Shown: positions 17,173-26,613, counted from the first letter of the stretch. The stretch is DNA of 64,000 nt from Roseiarcus sp963832305 (GCA_963832305.1 CAWHTU010000016.1:372001-436000); one strand, 5' to 3'. Numbers and translations are program-made. Notes: generated by a model from the letters alone, not told the origin.

Positions 17173-17775
17173 ATGCAACGCGTCACGCTGATCGATAACT
17201 ACGACAGCTTCACCTTCAACCTTGTCCATTACCTCGGGGAACTGGGCGCAGAGGTGTCGGTGTGGCGCAACGACGAGATCACGGTCGCGGACGCGATCGC
17301 CTCGAAGCCGGACGCAATCGTGCTGTCGCCCGGGCCCTGCACCCCGAACGAGGCGGGCGTGTGCCTCGACCTTGTCCGCTCGGCCAGCGAAACGACGCCA
17401 ATGCTCGGCGTGTGCCTCGGCCATCAGGCGATCGGGCAGGCGTTCGGCGCCGAGATCGTGCGTAGCCCGGCGCCGATGCACGGCAAGGTCTCCCGCATTT
17501 CGCACCACGCGAGCGGGTTGTTTCACGGGCTGAATGGACCCTTTCAGGCGACGCGGTATCACTCGCTCATCATAGAGCGCTCAAGCACGCCACCCGAGCT
17601 CGAGATCAGCGCCGAAAGCGACGACGGGCTCGTCATGGGCGTCGAGCACCGCGACCGCCCGGTGTTCGGAGTGCAGTTCCACCCGGAAAGCATCGCGAGC
17701 GAGCACGGGCGGCAGATCTTACGAAATTTCCTCGACTTGGCGGACGCGTTCCATAAGCGCCAGCAGACTTTCTGA
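17173..17775 (+). CDS. trpG: Anthranilate/aminodeoxychorismate synthase glutaminase subunit
   Basis: A 200-residue class I glutamine amidotransferase that supplies ammonia for anthranilate synthesis. The nucleophile is C81 in MLGVCLGHQAIG, and H170 and E172 in VQFHPESI complete the triad. The N-terminus LIDNYDSFTFNLVHYLGELG is diagnostic of TrpG/PabA. ATG 17173 follows GGGAG; earlier in-frame starts at 16993 and 17137 lack this. It opens a trpG-trpD-trpC run. No trpE is present in the window, so its synthase partner is encoded elsewhere. It may also serve PabB, as dual-use TrpG/PabA proteins do. Confidence 0.92.
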   Translation: MQRVTLIDNYDSFTFNLVHYLGELGAEVSVWRNDEITVADAIASKPDAIVLSPGPCTPNEAGVCLDLVRSASETTPMLGVCLGHQAIGQAFGAEIVRSPAPMHGKVSRISHHASGLFHGLNGPFQATRYHSLIIERSSTPPELEISAESDDGLVMGVEHRDRPVFGVQFHPESIASEHGRQILRNFLDLADAFHKRQQTF

Positions 17776-17795
17776 GGGGAACGCGAAACGAGGTC

Positions 17796-18809
17796 ATGGA
17801 ATCCTTCAAGCCTCTGATCGCCAAAGTCGCCGCTGGCGCGACGCTGACCCGGGCCGAGGCGGAAAGCGCGTTCGATTCGATGCTCTCGGGCGAGGTGACG
17901 CCCTCGCAGATGGGCGGATTCCTGATGGCGCTGAGGGTCCGGGGCGAGACGGTCGAGGAAATCACCGGCGCAGTCGCGGCGATGCGGGCCAAGATGGCGG
18001 TCGTGAAGGCGCCGCCGGACGCCATCGACATTGTCGGCACCGGCGGCGACGGTTCCGGCTCCTACAATGTTTCGACCCTGGCGGCGATCATCACCGCCGC
18101 CTGCGGCGTGCCGGTCGCCAAGCACGGCAACCGTGCAATGTCTTCACGCTCGGGCGCCGCCGATACGCTCGTCGCCCTTGGGGTCAGGATCGGGCTTTCG
18201 CCTGAAGGGGTCGAACGCTGCATCCATGAGGCCGGAATCGGCTTCATGATGGCGCCGACCCATCATGCATCGATGCGCCATGTCGGTCCCACGCGGGTCG
18301 AGCTTGGCACGCGCACCATTTTCAATCTGCTAGGGCCGCTCTCCAATCCGGCCGGCGTCAAGCGCCAGATCGTCGGCGTCTTCTCCACCGCCTGGCTCGA
18401 GCCGATCGCAGAGGTGCTGCGGAATTTCGGCTCCGAGCGCGTTTGGGTCACCCACGGCCTCGACGGCCTCGACGAGATCACCGTCACCGCGCCGACGAGG
18501 GTCGTGGAGCTGAAAGGGGGCGCGCTTCACGCCTTCGAATTGACGCCTGAAGCGGCCGGCCTCGCCCGGTCCGCGCCCGAGGCGCTCAAGGGCGGGGATC
18601 CGGCGCACAACGCCAAGGCGTTGATCGACGTCCTCGACGGCGCGCTCGGCGCCTTTCGTGATATTGGGCTTATGACCACGGCGGCCGCGCTGGTGGTCGC
18701 GGGCAAGGCCGGGACGATCAAGGACGGCGTGGCCATCGGCGAAGCGGCGATCCGCTCCGGCGCCGCCCGCCGGACGCTTGATCGTTTGATCGCAGTCTCG
18801 AACGCCTGA
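17796..18809 (+). CDS. trpD: Anthranilate phosphoribosyltransferase
   Basis: A 337-residue enzyme that joins anthranilate to PRPP in tryptophan synthesis. The glycine-rich PRPP loop GTGGDGSGSYNVST starts at residue 81. Also visible are KHGNRAMSSRSGAADTLVALG, the anthranilate-binding FMMAPTHHASMRHVGPTRVELG, and NLLGPLSNPA. Length is usual for the family. It is 20 nt after trpG and 14 nt before trpC, all on one strand, so one operon is likely. Confidence 0.96.
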   Translation: MESFKPLIAKVAAGATLTRAEAESAFDSMLSGEVTPSQMGGFLMALRVRGETVEEITGAVAAMRAKMAVVKAPPDAIDIVGTGGDGSGSYNVSTLAAIITAACGVPVAKHGNRAMSSRSGAADTLVALGVRIGLSPEGVERCIHEAGIGFMMAPTHHASMRHVGPTRVELGTRTIFNLLGPLSNPAGVKRQIVGVFSTAWLEPIAEVLRNFGSERVWVTHGLDGLDEITVTAPTRVVELKGGALHAFELTPEAAGLARSAPEALKGGDPAHNAKALIDVLDGALGAFRDIGLMTTAAALVVAGKAGTIKDGVAIGEAAIRSGAARRTLDRLIAVSNA

Positions 18810-18823
18810 AAGTCGGAACGCTG

Positions 18824-19618
18824 ATGGCTGACATCCTCAAAAAGATCGAAAGCTATAAGCGCCGCGAAATCGCAGAGGCCAAGGTCAGGGTGCCGCGCGC
18901 GACCTTGGAGCGCGAGATCGAAGGCCAATCTCCGCCGCGCGGTTTCACCAAGGCGCTGGAACGGGCGATCGAAGAGGGACGGTTCGGCCTCATCGCCGAA
19001 ATCAAAAAGGCGAGCCCCTCGAAGGGGCTGATCCGGGCGGATTTCGACCCGACCACGCTCGCCAAGGCCTATCAGGCCGGCGGGGCCACCTGCCTATCGG
19101 TGCTGACCGACCGGCCTTCATTTCAGGGCGCCCCCGAGCATTTGATCAAAGCGCGAAACGCGACGACGCTCCCGATCCTGCGCAAGGATTTCATGTTCGA
19201 CGCCTACCAGGTGCTCGAAGCGCGCGCCTGGGGCGCCGACTGCATCCTCATCATCATGGCCGCCGTCGACGACGAGATCGCCAAGACGCTCAACAAGACC
19301 GCACATGATCTCGGCCTCGACGTCCTGATCGAGACCCACGACGAGAATGAGCTCAAGCGCGCGCTCACTCTCGAGGGGCGGCTGATCGGGGTCAACAATC
19401 GCAACCTCCATACATTCGAGACCTCGCTCGAGGTCTGCGAGCGGCTGCTGCCCTCGATTCCGGACGGAAAGATCGTGGTCGCCGAAAGCGGTATCTCCGA
19501 TCACGCCGACTGCAAGCGGCTCGCCAGGGCCGGCGTCGAAGCCTTCCTGGTCGGCGAGGCGCTGATGCGCCACAAAGACGTCGCGGCCGCGACCCGGACA
19601 TTGCTCACGGGAATGTAA
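18824..19618 (+). CDS. trpC: Indole-3-glycerol phosphate synthase
   Basis: A 264-residue TIM-barrel enzyme closing the indole ring. Conserved segments include FGLIAEIKKASPSKGLIRADFDP (catalytic Lys), ATCLSVLTDRPSFQGAPEHL, LPILRKDFMFDAYQVLEARAWGAD and LIGVNNRNLHTFE, and the phosphate-binding ends VAESGISDHADC and AFLVGEALMRH. It is the single-function form; no trpF is fused to it. Third gene of the trpGDC run. Confidence 0.96.
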   Translation: MADILKKIESYKRREIAEAKVRVPRATLEREIEGQSPPRGFTKALERAIEEGRFGLIAEIKKASPSKGLIRADFDPTTLAKAYQAGGATCLSVLTDRPSFQGAPEHLIKARNATTLPILRKDFMFDAYQVLEARAWGADCILIIMAAVDDEIAKTLNKTAHDLGLDVLIETHDENELKRALTLEGRLIGVNNRNLHTFETSLEVCERLLPSIPDGKIVVAESGISDHADCKRLARAGVEAFLVGEALMRHKDVAAATRTLLTGM

Positions 19619-19785
19619 AAGCATTTCGGGACTGGCTCTCCGCCTCGTTCCGGCCGCTTGCGCCAACGTCAGCGGGCGGTCGCAGGCTTAAAACGCGCCC
19701 CAGCGTGGCGAGTGTTCTATTTTCGTTCCATCCTCGCCCATGTTAGTTTGTTTGCGACGCGATTCGTCAAAATGTGAAAGTGGAC

Positions 19786-21816
19786 ATGAACGATCTTTTC
19801 GGCGCGGCGGCGCCCCGGCGGGGCAAGCCCGGGCCGGTCAATGGCAAGCCCGGCCCGCGCAACGGAACGCCTGGCGAAGCCGCCTACAACGCGGCCTCGA
19901 TCGAAGTGCTGGAGGGGCTGGAGCCCGTTCGGCGGCGTCCGGGCATGTACGTCGGCGGGACCGATGCAAACGCCCTTCATCACCTTTTCGCCGAAGTCAT
20001 CGACAATTCGATGGATGAGGCGGTGGCCGGCCACGCCACCTTCATCGAAGTCTCGCTCGAGGAAGGCGGCTGGTTGAGCGTCGTCGACAACGGCCGCGGC
20101 ATGCCGGTCGACCCGCATCCGAAATTTCCCAAGAAGTCCGCGCTCGAAGTCATCATGACGATGTTGCACGCGGGCGGCAAATTCGACAGCGGCGCCTACG
20201 AAACCTCGGGTGGCCTTCACGGCGTCGGCGTATCGGTCGTGAACGCGCTCTCGGAAAAGCTCGAAGTCGAGGTTGCGCGCAGCCAGACGCTCTATCGCCA
20301 GACGTTCGAACGCGGCAAGCCCATGACCCCGCTCACGATCGTCGGCAAGACTGCGAACCGCCGCGGCACCAAAGTGCGATTCTTGCCGGATCCCCAGATA
20401 TTCGGAGCGCAGGCGCGGTTCGATCCGGCCCGCGTGTTCAGGATGGCGCGCTCGAAGGCCTATCTGTTCGGCGGCGTCGAGATTAGATGGCGCTGCGCGG
20501 CCTCGCTCATCGGCGAGGGCGCGAAGGTCCCGGCGGAAGCCACGTTCCATTTCCCCGGCGGGCTTCGAGATTACCTCGCGGCCGACATCGAGGGTCAGGA
20601 ACTCGTGGCCGATCAGGTTTTCACCGGCCGGGTCGACAAGGCGGGCAAGCACGGCTCGGTCGAATGGGCGGTTTGCTGGCTCGCGGACGCTGACGGGTTC
20701 GTTCATTCCTATTGCAACACGATCCCGACGCCCGACGGCGGGACCCATGAATCGGGACTCCGCACCGCCTTGCTGCGTGGTCTGAAAGACCATGCGGACC
20801 GAATCGGCCAAAGCAAGCGCGCGGCCGCGCTCACGACCGACGACGTGATGGCGAGCTGCGCCGCCCTGATTTCGATCTTCATCCGCGAGCCGGAGTTCCA
20901 GGGCCAGAACAAGGGCCGTTTGCAGACCGCCGACGCCGCGCGACTGGTCGAGGGCGCGGTGCGCGACGCCTTCGACCACTGGCTCGCGGCGGCGCCGAGT
21001 CAGGCCGCCAAGCTCCTCGACTGGGGAATCGAGCGCGCGGAGGAGCGCATCCGCCGGCGGATGGAAAAGGAAGTCGCGCGCAAGACCGCGGTGCGCAAGC
21101 TCCGGCTGCCCGGCAAGCTCGCGGACTGCACAAACTCGTCGGCGCAAGGCTCCGAATTGTTCATCGTCGAAGGCGATTCGGCCGGCGGATCGGCCAAGCA
21201 GGCGCGCGATCGGGCCTCGCAAGCCGTGCTGCCGCTGCGCGGGAAGATTCTCAACGTGGCGTCAGCCGCACGCGAGAAGCTGGCGCAAAACCAGCAGCTT
21301 TCCGATCTCATGCAGGCGCTCGGCGCCGGCGCTGGCGCCCACTACCGATCGTCCGACCTCCGCTACGACAAGATCATTGTCATGACTGACGCGGACGTCG
21401 ACGGCGCCCACATCGCCTCGCTCCTGATCACCTTCTTTTACCGGCAGACGCCGAAACTCATCGAGGAAGGCCATTTGTATCTCGCCGTCCCGCCGCTCTA
21501 CCGGCTGACGCAGGGAGCACGCTCGCTTTACGCGCGCGACGAGGCGGACAAGGAAAGGTTGCTCAAGTCGGGATTTACCGGCCGCGGCGCGATCGAGGTC
21601 AGCCGGTTCAAGGGCCTCGGAGAAATGCCGGCGCGCGATCTGCGCGATACGACGATGGATCCCGCCAAGCGAACGCTGCTGCGCGTCGCCTTGGTCGCGC
21701 AGGACAGCGAGGCAACGGCCGAAGCGGTGGAGCGTCTGATGGGCTCGAAGCCCGAGGCCCGTTTCGCATTCATTCAGGAGCGCGCGCCGAAATCGCTCGA
21801 GCTCGTGGACGTCTAG
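19786..21816 (+). CDS. parE: DNA topoisomerase IV subunit B
   Basis: A 676-residue type IIA topoisomerase subunit that powers ParC-mediated decatenation. The GHKL ATPase motifs are EVIDNSMDEA, VVDNGRGMPVD and SGGLHGVGVSVVNALS. The TOPRIM region has ELFIVEGDSAGGSAKQARDR and the metal site VMTDADVDGAHIASLL; the end is IQERAPKSLELVDV. The spacing between TOPRIM and C-terminus lacks the long insert of GyrB, which favours ParE. ATG 19786 is preferred; GTG 19774 is an in-frame alternative. It overlaps the convergent SDR gene by four bases. Confidence 0.95.
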   Translation: MNDLFGAAAPRRGKPGPVNGKPGPRNGTPGEAAYNAASIEVLEGLEPVRRRPGMYVGGTDANALHHLFAEVIDNSMDEAVAGHATFIEVSLEEGGWLSVVDNGRGMPVDPHPKFPKKSALEVIMTMLHAGGKFDSGAYETSGGLHGVGVSVVNALSEKLEVEVARSQTLYRQTFERGKPMTPLTIVGKTANRRGTKVRFLPDPQIFGAQARFDPARVFRMARSKAYLFGGVEIRWRCAASLIGEGAKVPAEATFHFPGGLRDYLAADIEGQELVADQVFTGRVDKAGKHGSVEWAVCWLADADGFVHSYCNTIPTPDGGTHESGLRTALLRGLKDHADRIGQSKRAAALTTDDVMASCAALISIFIREPEFQGQNKGRLQTADAARLVEGAVRDAFDHWLAAAPSQAAKLLDWGIERAEERIRRRMEKEVARKTAVRKLRLPGKLADCTNSSAQGSELFIVEGDSAGGSAKQARDRASQAVLPLRGKILNVASAAREKLAQNQQLSDLMQALGAGAGAHYRSSDLRYDKIIVMTDADVDGAHIASLLITFFYRQTPKLIEEGHLYLAVPPLYRLTQGARSLYARDEADKERLLKSGFTGRGAIEVSRFKGLGEMPARDLRDTTMDPAKRTLLRVALVAQDSEATAEAVERLMGSKPEARFAFIQERAPKSLELVDV

Positions 21817-22661
21817 GCCCTGGCGAATTTGGCGAAGGCGTCCTTGTAGTCCGGATGCCAGCGGGAGAGCGGGGGCCGGTTCTCGACGATGTCGCCCGCG
21901 GCCCAGAGGATTCGCCGCTCGTCCAATTCCCGCGGCACATCGTTGTCGGGGCAAAGGATGTAGAAGTCGCCGGCGGCCATCGAAGCGAGCATGAAATCGA
22001 CCACCTGTTCCGCCGTCCAGGCGGCCGCGGGCTTGGCGACGTTCGAGCCCGCGGTCATGCCGGTGAAGGTGAAGCCGGGAATGAGCAAATGGGCGCTTAC
22101 CCGGCAGCCGTCGATGTTGCGCAATTCGTGCGCGAGCGCTTCGGTCACGACCTTCACCCCGGCTTTCGAGACATTGTAGGCGGTGTCGCCCGGCGGACAG
22201 GTGATGCCCTGCTTCGAGCCGGTGTTCACGATCGCCGCTGGGCTTTCCTGGCGGATCATGTCGGGGGCGAAAGTCTGGACCCCGTTGACCACGCCCATGA
22301 GATTGACGTCGATGATGCGCCGCCACCGGGCGGGGTCGGCGAACAGTCCGCCCCCGCCTCCGGTCCCCGCATTGTTCATCAATACCGCGACCTCGCCGAA
22401 GGCGTCGAAGACCGACGCCTTCAGGCGCTGCACCTCTCCGGCCTGGCTCACGTCGATAGCGAAGGTCCTGACCGCGTCGGAGCGTTCAGCCGTCCCACTG
22501 AGCTTGGCGGCTGCGGCCTCGAGCGCCTCCCTGTTCGCATCGGCCATGCACACTCTCATGCCGAGCGCGGCGAACTTGGCCGAGGCGGCGAGGCCAATGC
22601 CGCTCGCCGCGCCGGTCACGACCGCAACCCGGTTCGGGGCAAATGCAGGATGATTGGTCAC
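21813..22661 (-). CDS. Short-chain dehydrogenase/reductase (SDR)
   Basis: A 282-residue classical SDR. The cofactor loop is VVTGAASGIGLAASAKFA, then NNAGTGGGG, and the catalytic residues are in the STGSK-like region (VNTGSKQGITC) and YNVSKAG (Tyr-x-x-x-Lys). The catalytic Ser position reads NTGSKQG, as in many SDRs. GTG 22661 is chosen because GGAGGAGG sits just upstream; the frame is open to 22685. The C-terminal WHPDYKDAFAKFARA is a known subgroup ending, but the substrate is not predictable. Next upstream on the same strand is a 3-hydroxyacyl-CoA dehydrogenase-like gene, so both may act on hydroxy acids. Confidence 0.85.
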   Translation of the reverse strand: MTNHPAFAPNRVAVVTGAASGIGLAASAKFAALGMRVCMADANREALEAAAAKLSGTAERSDAVRTFAIDVSQAGEVQRLKASVFDAFGEVAVLMNNAGTGGGGGLFADPARWRRIIDVNLMGVVNGVQTFAPDMIRQESPAAIVNTGSKQGITCPPGDTAYNVSKAGVKVVTEALAHELRNIDGCRVSAHLLIPGFTFTGMTAGSNVAKPAAAWTAEQVVDFMLASMAAGDFYILCPDNDVPRELDERRILWAAGDIVENRPPLSRWHPDYKDAFAKFARA

Positions 22662-22731
22662 GGGTTCGCCTCCTCCGGATCCCAAAGATCGAGACGCTTA
22701 CATCACGCTGGCGGCGCTTCGGCAATCGGCC

Positions 22732-23676
22732 TCACTCGCCGATGTCTTCGGCCGCGCGGACTTTATGGGCGGCAAGCGCCATCAGCCGGCGGTCGCGCCA
22801 CGCCTGGCGATCGGCAAGCCGATCCGCCGGCAGACGTTGGCGCCGATCCGCCTCGATCACGTCCATCACCGGCCCGGACCAGTCGGCCCGCCATTGCGAG
22901 GTGGGGAAGATCTCCTCGTAGATTCCCTGATAGCGCTTGGCATAGTCGCGTACGCCGCCCGGCGCGTTGAGGTCGATGGTCTCGAACGGGCCGATGAACG
23001 ACCAGCGGAGCGCCAGCCCGTCGCGAATGCCGATGTCGACGTCCTCGATGCTCGCGTAGCCTTCGGCGACGAGCCGAAACGCCTCCTCGAGCAACGCTCC
23101 CTGCATGCGGTTCATGACAAAGCCGTCGATCTCGCGCTTCATGACGATCGGCGCGTGGCCGGCGGAACGCATAAGCGCGGCTGTCCGTTCGACGACGGCG
23201 GCGTCGGTCCACGGCGCAGGCACGACCTCGACCGCCGGAATGAGATAGGGCGGATTGATCGGGTGGACGACGAGCGCGCGCCCGCGGCCCGGCAGCGCCT
23301 CAGTGAAACGCGAAGGCAGGATCGCCGAAGTGGAACTCGCGAGAACCGCGTCCGCCGGCGCGAGCGCGTCGAGGCGGCTGAAGATATGCCGCTTGACGCC
23401 GACGTCCTCGGGCGTGCTCTCCTGGACGTGGCTCGCGCCATCCAGCGCCTCCTCCAGCGTCGCCGCCCGGCGCAAGCGGGCGCGAACGACCGCCGGGGAA
23501 TCGCCGAGCAGGCCATTGGCGGAGAGGTCGGGCAGAATCTCGTCGGCAAACCGTAGAGCTTCATCGGTCGCATCCGGCTTCTCGTCCCAAAGAAGGACGT
23601 CTTGGCCGGCGCGGGCGAAGCTGATCGCCCAGGCGCGACCCACCAGTCCCATGCCGACGAGGGCGATCTTGCTCAT
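22732..23676 (-). CDS. 3-hydroxyacyl-CoA dehydrogenase family protein (lambda-crystallin / L-gulonate dehydrogenase type)
   Basis: A 314-residue NAD-dependent dehydrogenase. The Rossmann motif is IALVGMGLVGRAWA, where the second position of GxGxxG is Met rather than the usual Ala or Ser. VQESTPEDVGVKRHIFSRLDAL, ASSTSAILPS, VVHPINPPYLIPAVEVVPAP and GFVMNRMQGALLEEAFRLV define the family. The HP-N-PP pattern and length point to the lambda-crystallin/L-gulonate 3-dehydrogenase or carnitine dehydrogenase group rather than beta-oxidation enzymes. It lies 70 nt upstream of the SDR gene on the same strand. Confidence 0.82.
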   Translation of the reverse strand: MSKIALVGMGLVGRAWAISFARAGQDVLLWDEKPDATDEALRFADEILPDLSANGLLGDSPAVVRARLRRAATLEEALDGASHVQESTPEDVGVKRHIFSRLDALAPADAVLASSTSAILPSRFTEALPGRGRALVVHPINPPYLIPAVEVVPAPWTDAAVVERTAALMRSAGHAPIVMKREIDGFVMNRMQGALLEEAFRLVAEGYASIEDVDIGIRDGLALRWSFIGPFETIDLNAPGGVRDYAKRYQGIYEEIFPTSQWRADWSGPVMDVIEADRRQRLPADRLADRQAWRDRRLMALAAHKVRAAEDIGE

Positions 23677-23978
23677 CTAAGGTCTCTCCGGCGCGGGGCG
23701 AAGCTCATCCTATGCGCCCTGAATTTGGCCGGCGCGTCAATCGGAAGGCGACCGGTCGACCGCTACGCCGCAAAGCGCGCTCGCGAGTTCCGGTAGCGAT
23801 TTGATTACACTTTAGCGCAATTGCCGTTCAATCGGACCTAACTAAGCCCACAACCTTAGCTTGTATCTTGGCAGCCGCAGCCGTATTTAATAAAAATAGA
23901 GCCGAGCAATGGGCTCATGTTTGCAGTCTCGAAGCCAATCAATACGAACGTATTACTGGCAATCGAGACAGGAGATGC
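23677..23978. other. Intergenic region upstream of the PEP-CTERM gene
   Basis: No supported gene. The right half is clearly more AT-rich than its surroundings (for example TATTTAATAAAAATAG at about 23883-23898), as expected of a promoter region for the following secreted-protein gene. I found no convincing -24/-12 (sigma-54) pair. AGGAG is present just before the ATG at 23979. Confidence 0.5.
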
Positions 23979-24538
23979 ATGATGCATAAGTTTTTGACAA
24001 CCATGTTTGCCTCGATGGCGACCGCGATGCTGGTGGCCGCGGCGCCCGCGAGCGCGACCGTCTACAAGTTTACCTTCGAGTCATTTGACTCGGAGCTGAT
24101 CGCGACGGGCACGATGACGGTTGACGCCGCCGGCGAGGTCACTGCGATTTCGGGCACAATATCCGGCCTTGTCGATCAGACGATCGGCTCGGTCACTCCC
24201 AATCCGAACTTTTCCGGGCCGGCCTACAGTCCCGACGGCGCCTTCATCTACAATAACCTGTACTACACCTCAGGTATGGCCTTCGACCTGTATGGGGTGC
24301 TGTTCAAACGGCCCAATCTTCGGGTGGCTACTGGAACCTGTGGGCTAGTTCGCCCGGCGACTACTCGCTCTGGGAATCGGCCGGTTCCTACAATTACCCA
24401 ATCGAGGAAGGCGGAAGTCTGAGCGTGGCGGCCGTGCCGGAATTGTCCACTTGGGCGATGCTTGGATTTGGGTTCGCGGCCCTCGGCGTCGCGGGGCGGC
24501 GGCGCACGCCGCGCCTGGCGGAGAACAGCATCGGCTAG
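23979..24538 (+). pseudogene. PEP-CTERM sorting domain protein, frameshifted
   Basis: A secreted protein with a signal peptide (MMHKFLTTMFASMATAMLVA, cleavage after ASA near residue 27) followed by a beta-rich domain with the phrase GTMTVDAAGEVTAISGTISG. The first frame departs from the family after FDLYGVLFK. A second frame resumes as SSGGYWNLWASSPGDYSLWES and ends with AAVPELSTWAMLGFGFAALGVAGRRR, the Pro-Glu, hydrophobic helix and Arg tail of alphaproteobacterial PEP-CTERM proteins. Adding one A in the run at about 24305 restores one frame of about 186 residues. PEP-CTERM proteins are processed by an exosortase; none is in this window. ATG 23979 and 23982 are both usable after AGGAG. Confidence 0.75.
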
Positions 24539-24746
24539 GCGCAACATACCCCGACTCCTATTGCGGCAAGACCCGATTAAGTGAGTTTTGAACTCATCGG
24601 TTGTAGTGCTTGACTCTTGAGCTGATTGACTTTTTAAACAGAATTGGTCGAGACTGCTCAGGCTAGGTCGGCCTGGGTTGTGGCGCAAACGGGAGATTCC
24701 GGACCGCGTTGTGACCATCAACCGTGGGGGCGCGAGGCGTCTAACC

Positions 24747-25121
24747 ATGTCCAGTCGTGGAAGACGGTCGTATTCGCATCTTCGCCGGCAGATGGCGCTG
24801 ATCGAGACCCCGCGCGCCGCGGAGGCCGGCGTCAGATCCGGCCGCGGCGGATCGACCGATCCCTTTTCCGAGATTGACCCGTTGGACGAACTCGATCGCA
24901 TCCTCGGCGCGAGGCCGCAGCGGTTCCGGCTTCAGTTCTTTGCCGTCGCCGACGATCGCGGCCGGTCGATTGTCGCCGAAACCGAAATTCAGGCCGTCGA
25001 CGCATCCGCCGCTATCCGCGCCGCGGTCGAGGCGGACTGGCCGCCACGCGCGATCGGCCTGAGGATACTCGACGACGAGGGCCGCGAGATCTTCGAAAGC
25101 CTGAAGGCCGATCGGCGGTAG
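24747..25121 (+). CDS. Hypothetical protein, DUF6894-like C-terminus
   Basis: A 124-residue protein. The first 50 residues are Arg/Ser-rich and poorly conserved in look. The last 65 (RFRLQFFAVADDRGRSIVAE to IGLRILDDEGREIFESL) have the alternating pattern of small DUF6894-type proteins in this order, in which an acidic 'D-x-x-G' strand closes the domain. That match is tentative. ATG 24747 has GAGG upstream; ATG 24792 is a possible shorter start. Confidence 0.5.
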   Translation: MSSRGRRSYSHLRRQMALIETPRAAEAGVRSGRGGSTDPFSEIDPLDELDRILGARPQRFRLQFFAVADDRGRSIVAETEIQAVDASAAIRAAVEADWPPRAIGLRILDDEGREIFESLKADRR

Positions 25122-25227
25122 GTAGAGTTATCGCGAACAAAGCGCTGTTCCCGCAATAAACCTGCCTGTTCGCGTCTCCATGCAAACGCCTGTTCAGACG
25201 ATATTTTCACCTCGCGAGGCAAGGGAT

Positions 25228-25611
25228 TCATTGCTCCTGCAACAGGCTGACGTGGGCGGCGACGCAGCGCCAGCCATCACCGGTCCGGAGCCAGACTTGG
25301 CTTTGCCGTCCGGTGCTCGTCGCGCCGATGCGCTTGAACTCGACATTGGCGGTGGCGAAGTCCCGCCCGTAGGTTGTGATGACGGTTTTGAGCAGGTCGC
25401 GCGCGAGATTGACTGCCGGGCGGCGGCCGCGAAACGCCGCGATCTCGTCATAGCCGTAGAGGTTCTCGGTCGCGCCGTAGCGCAGCGTGTGCGGGCTTTT
25501 CCAGAACAGCGCGTCGAGTTCGGCGATGTCGTTCGAGACAAGCGCGCGCTCATAGCGGGCGAACACCTCCTCCACTTCGGCGACAACCTCGGGAATATTG
25601 ATTTCAATCAT
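25228..25611 (-). CDS. AtzH-like / HpxZ family protein (DUF3225, SnoaL-like fold)
   Basis: A 127-residue NTF2-like protein. Recognisable segments are VEEVFARYERALVSNDIAELDALFW, TLRYGATENLYGYDEIAAFRGRR, RDLLKTVITTYGRDFATANVEF and GRQSQVWLRTGDGWRCVAAHVS. These match the AtzH/HpxZ family, small partners of amidases in cyanuric acid or oxalurate breakdown. Here it stands alone with no adjacent amidase, so its partner is not evident. The gene is flanked by short direct repeats on both sides. Confidence 0.82.
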   Translation of the reverse strand: MIEINIPEVVAEVEEVFARYERALVSNDIAELDALFWKSPHTLRYGATENLYGYDEIAAFRGRRPAVNLARDLLKTVITTYGRDFATANVEFKRIGATSTGRQSQVWLRTGDGWRCVAAHVSLLQEQ

Positions 25612-25908
25612 CGAAACGGGACCTCGCTAGAACGCTGCGAAAGCAAAACCAACAGGGATGTTTTTCGTCCATAACAGGGAACATTTTGCCCTAACAGCGA
25701 ACATTGCTCGCGGAGCAGGCCCATTTGGCGACGAAATGGGACACCGGCGCGCCCGAACCATTGTAGCGGAGACGTCCGAGGCGGCCCCCTCGATTGCGGG
25801 CCGGCGCCTTCGGCTCGACATGGTTGCAACGAGTAGCCCAGGTCCGATGTGGCGATCCAGGGCGACCGCTCCGTTCCTTCCGCGCAAGGGAGTAGCTGAC
25901 TGCGGCCC

Positions 25909-26547
25909 GTGCAGCCGGTAAACTCCACCGCCGTGGCCGATCGCAGCATCGCCTTCCTGCTCGCGCCCGGAGCCGGCGCTCCCTCTTCCCATCCGCGGAT
26001 GCGAACCTTCGCGCGCCTCATCGGCTCGCTCGGCACGGTCGCGCCGCTCGACTACCCCTATATGATCGAGGGCCGGAAGCGGCCGGACCCGCTGCCCAAG
26101 CTCATCGCCGCGCACCGCGCGGCTTTGGCCGCGCTTCGCCAGGGCCATGACGGGCCGATCGTTCTCGCCGGCAAGAGCATGGGCGGGCGCGTGGGCTGCC
26201 ATGTCGCTCTCGTCGAGCCGGTCGCAGCCGTGATCTGTTTCGGCTATCCGCTTTGCGCCGCCGGCGACCGGTCGAAGCTGCGCGATCAGGTCCTTCTCGA
26301 CCTCAGGACGCCCGCGATGTTCATTCAGGGAACGCGCGACCCCCTGTGCCCGCTCGAACTCCTCGAAGAGGTGCGAAAGCGGATGCGCGCGCCCTCGACG
26401 CTGCACGTCGTCGACGGAGCCGACCACTCGCTTCTGGTCGCCAAGACGACGCTGAAGGCGGAGGGCTCAACCCAGGACGAAGCGGACAAGCAAATCTCGG
26501 CGGCGATCGCGCGCTTCTTGAGAGACGTGCTCGGCGATCGATATTAG
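25909..26547 (+). CDS. Alpha/beta hydrolase family protein (KANL3/TEX30-like)
   Basis: A 212-residue hydrolase-fold protein. The start LLAPGAGAPSSHPRMRTFA and the nucleophile elbow VLAGKSMGGRVGC (Ser at about residue 91) match the dienelactone-hydrolase-like KANL3/TEX30 family. Later segments FIQGTRDPLCPLELLE (acid) and VVDGADHSLLV (His) complete a plausible triad. GTG 25909 is the longest start; GTG 25933 is an alternative, and neither has a strong ribosome site. No close neighbours suggest a substrate. Confidence 0.72.
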   Translation: MQPVNSTAVADRSIAFLLAPGAGAPSSHPRMRTFARLIGSLGTVAPLDYPYMIEGRKRPDPLPKLIAAHRAALAALRQGHDGPIVLAGKSMGGRVGCHVALVEPVAAVICFGYPLCAAGDRSKLRDQVLLDLRTPAMFIQGTRDPLCPLELLEEVRKRMRAPSTLHVVDGADHSLLVAKTTLKAEGSTQDEADKQISAAIARFLRDVLGDRY

Positions 26548-26613
26548 GCCGCGATGCGCTCAAGGATCTCGGCCGTGCTATCGGCGCCACTAGAGCGCGT
26601 TGCCTTCGGATGG

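Noticed and set aside
23868..23892. Sigma-54-like promoter before the PEP-CTERM gene (TTGGCAGCCGCAGC)
   Set aside because: The GG-to-GC distance is too short for the -24/-12 arrangement.
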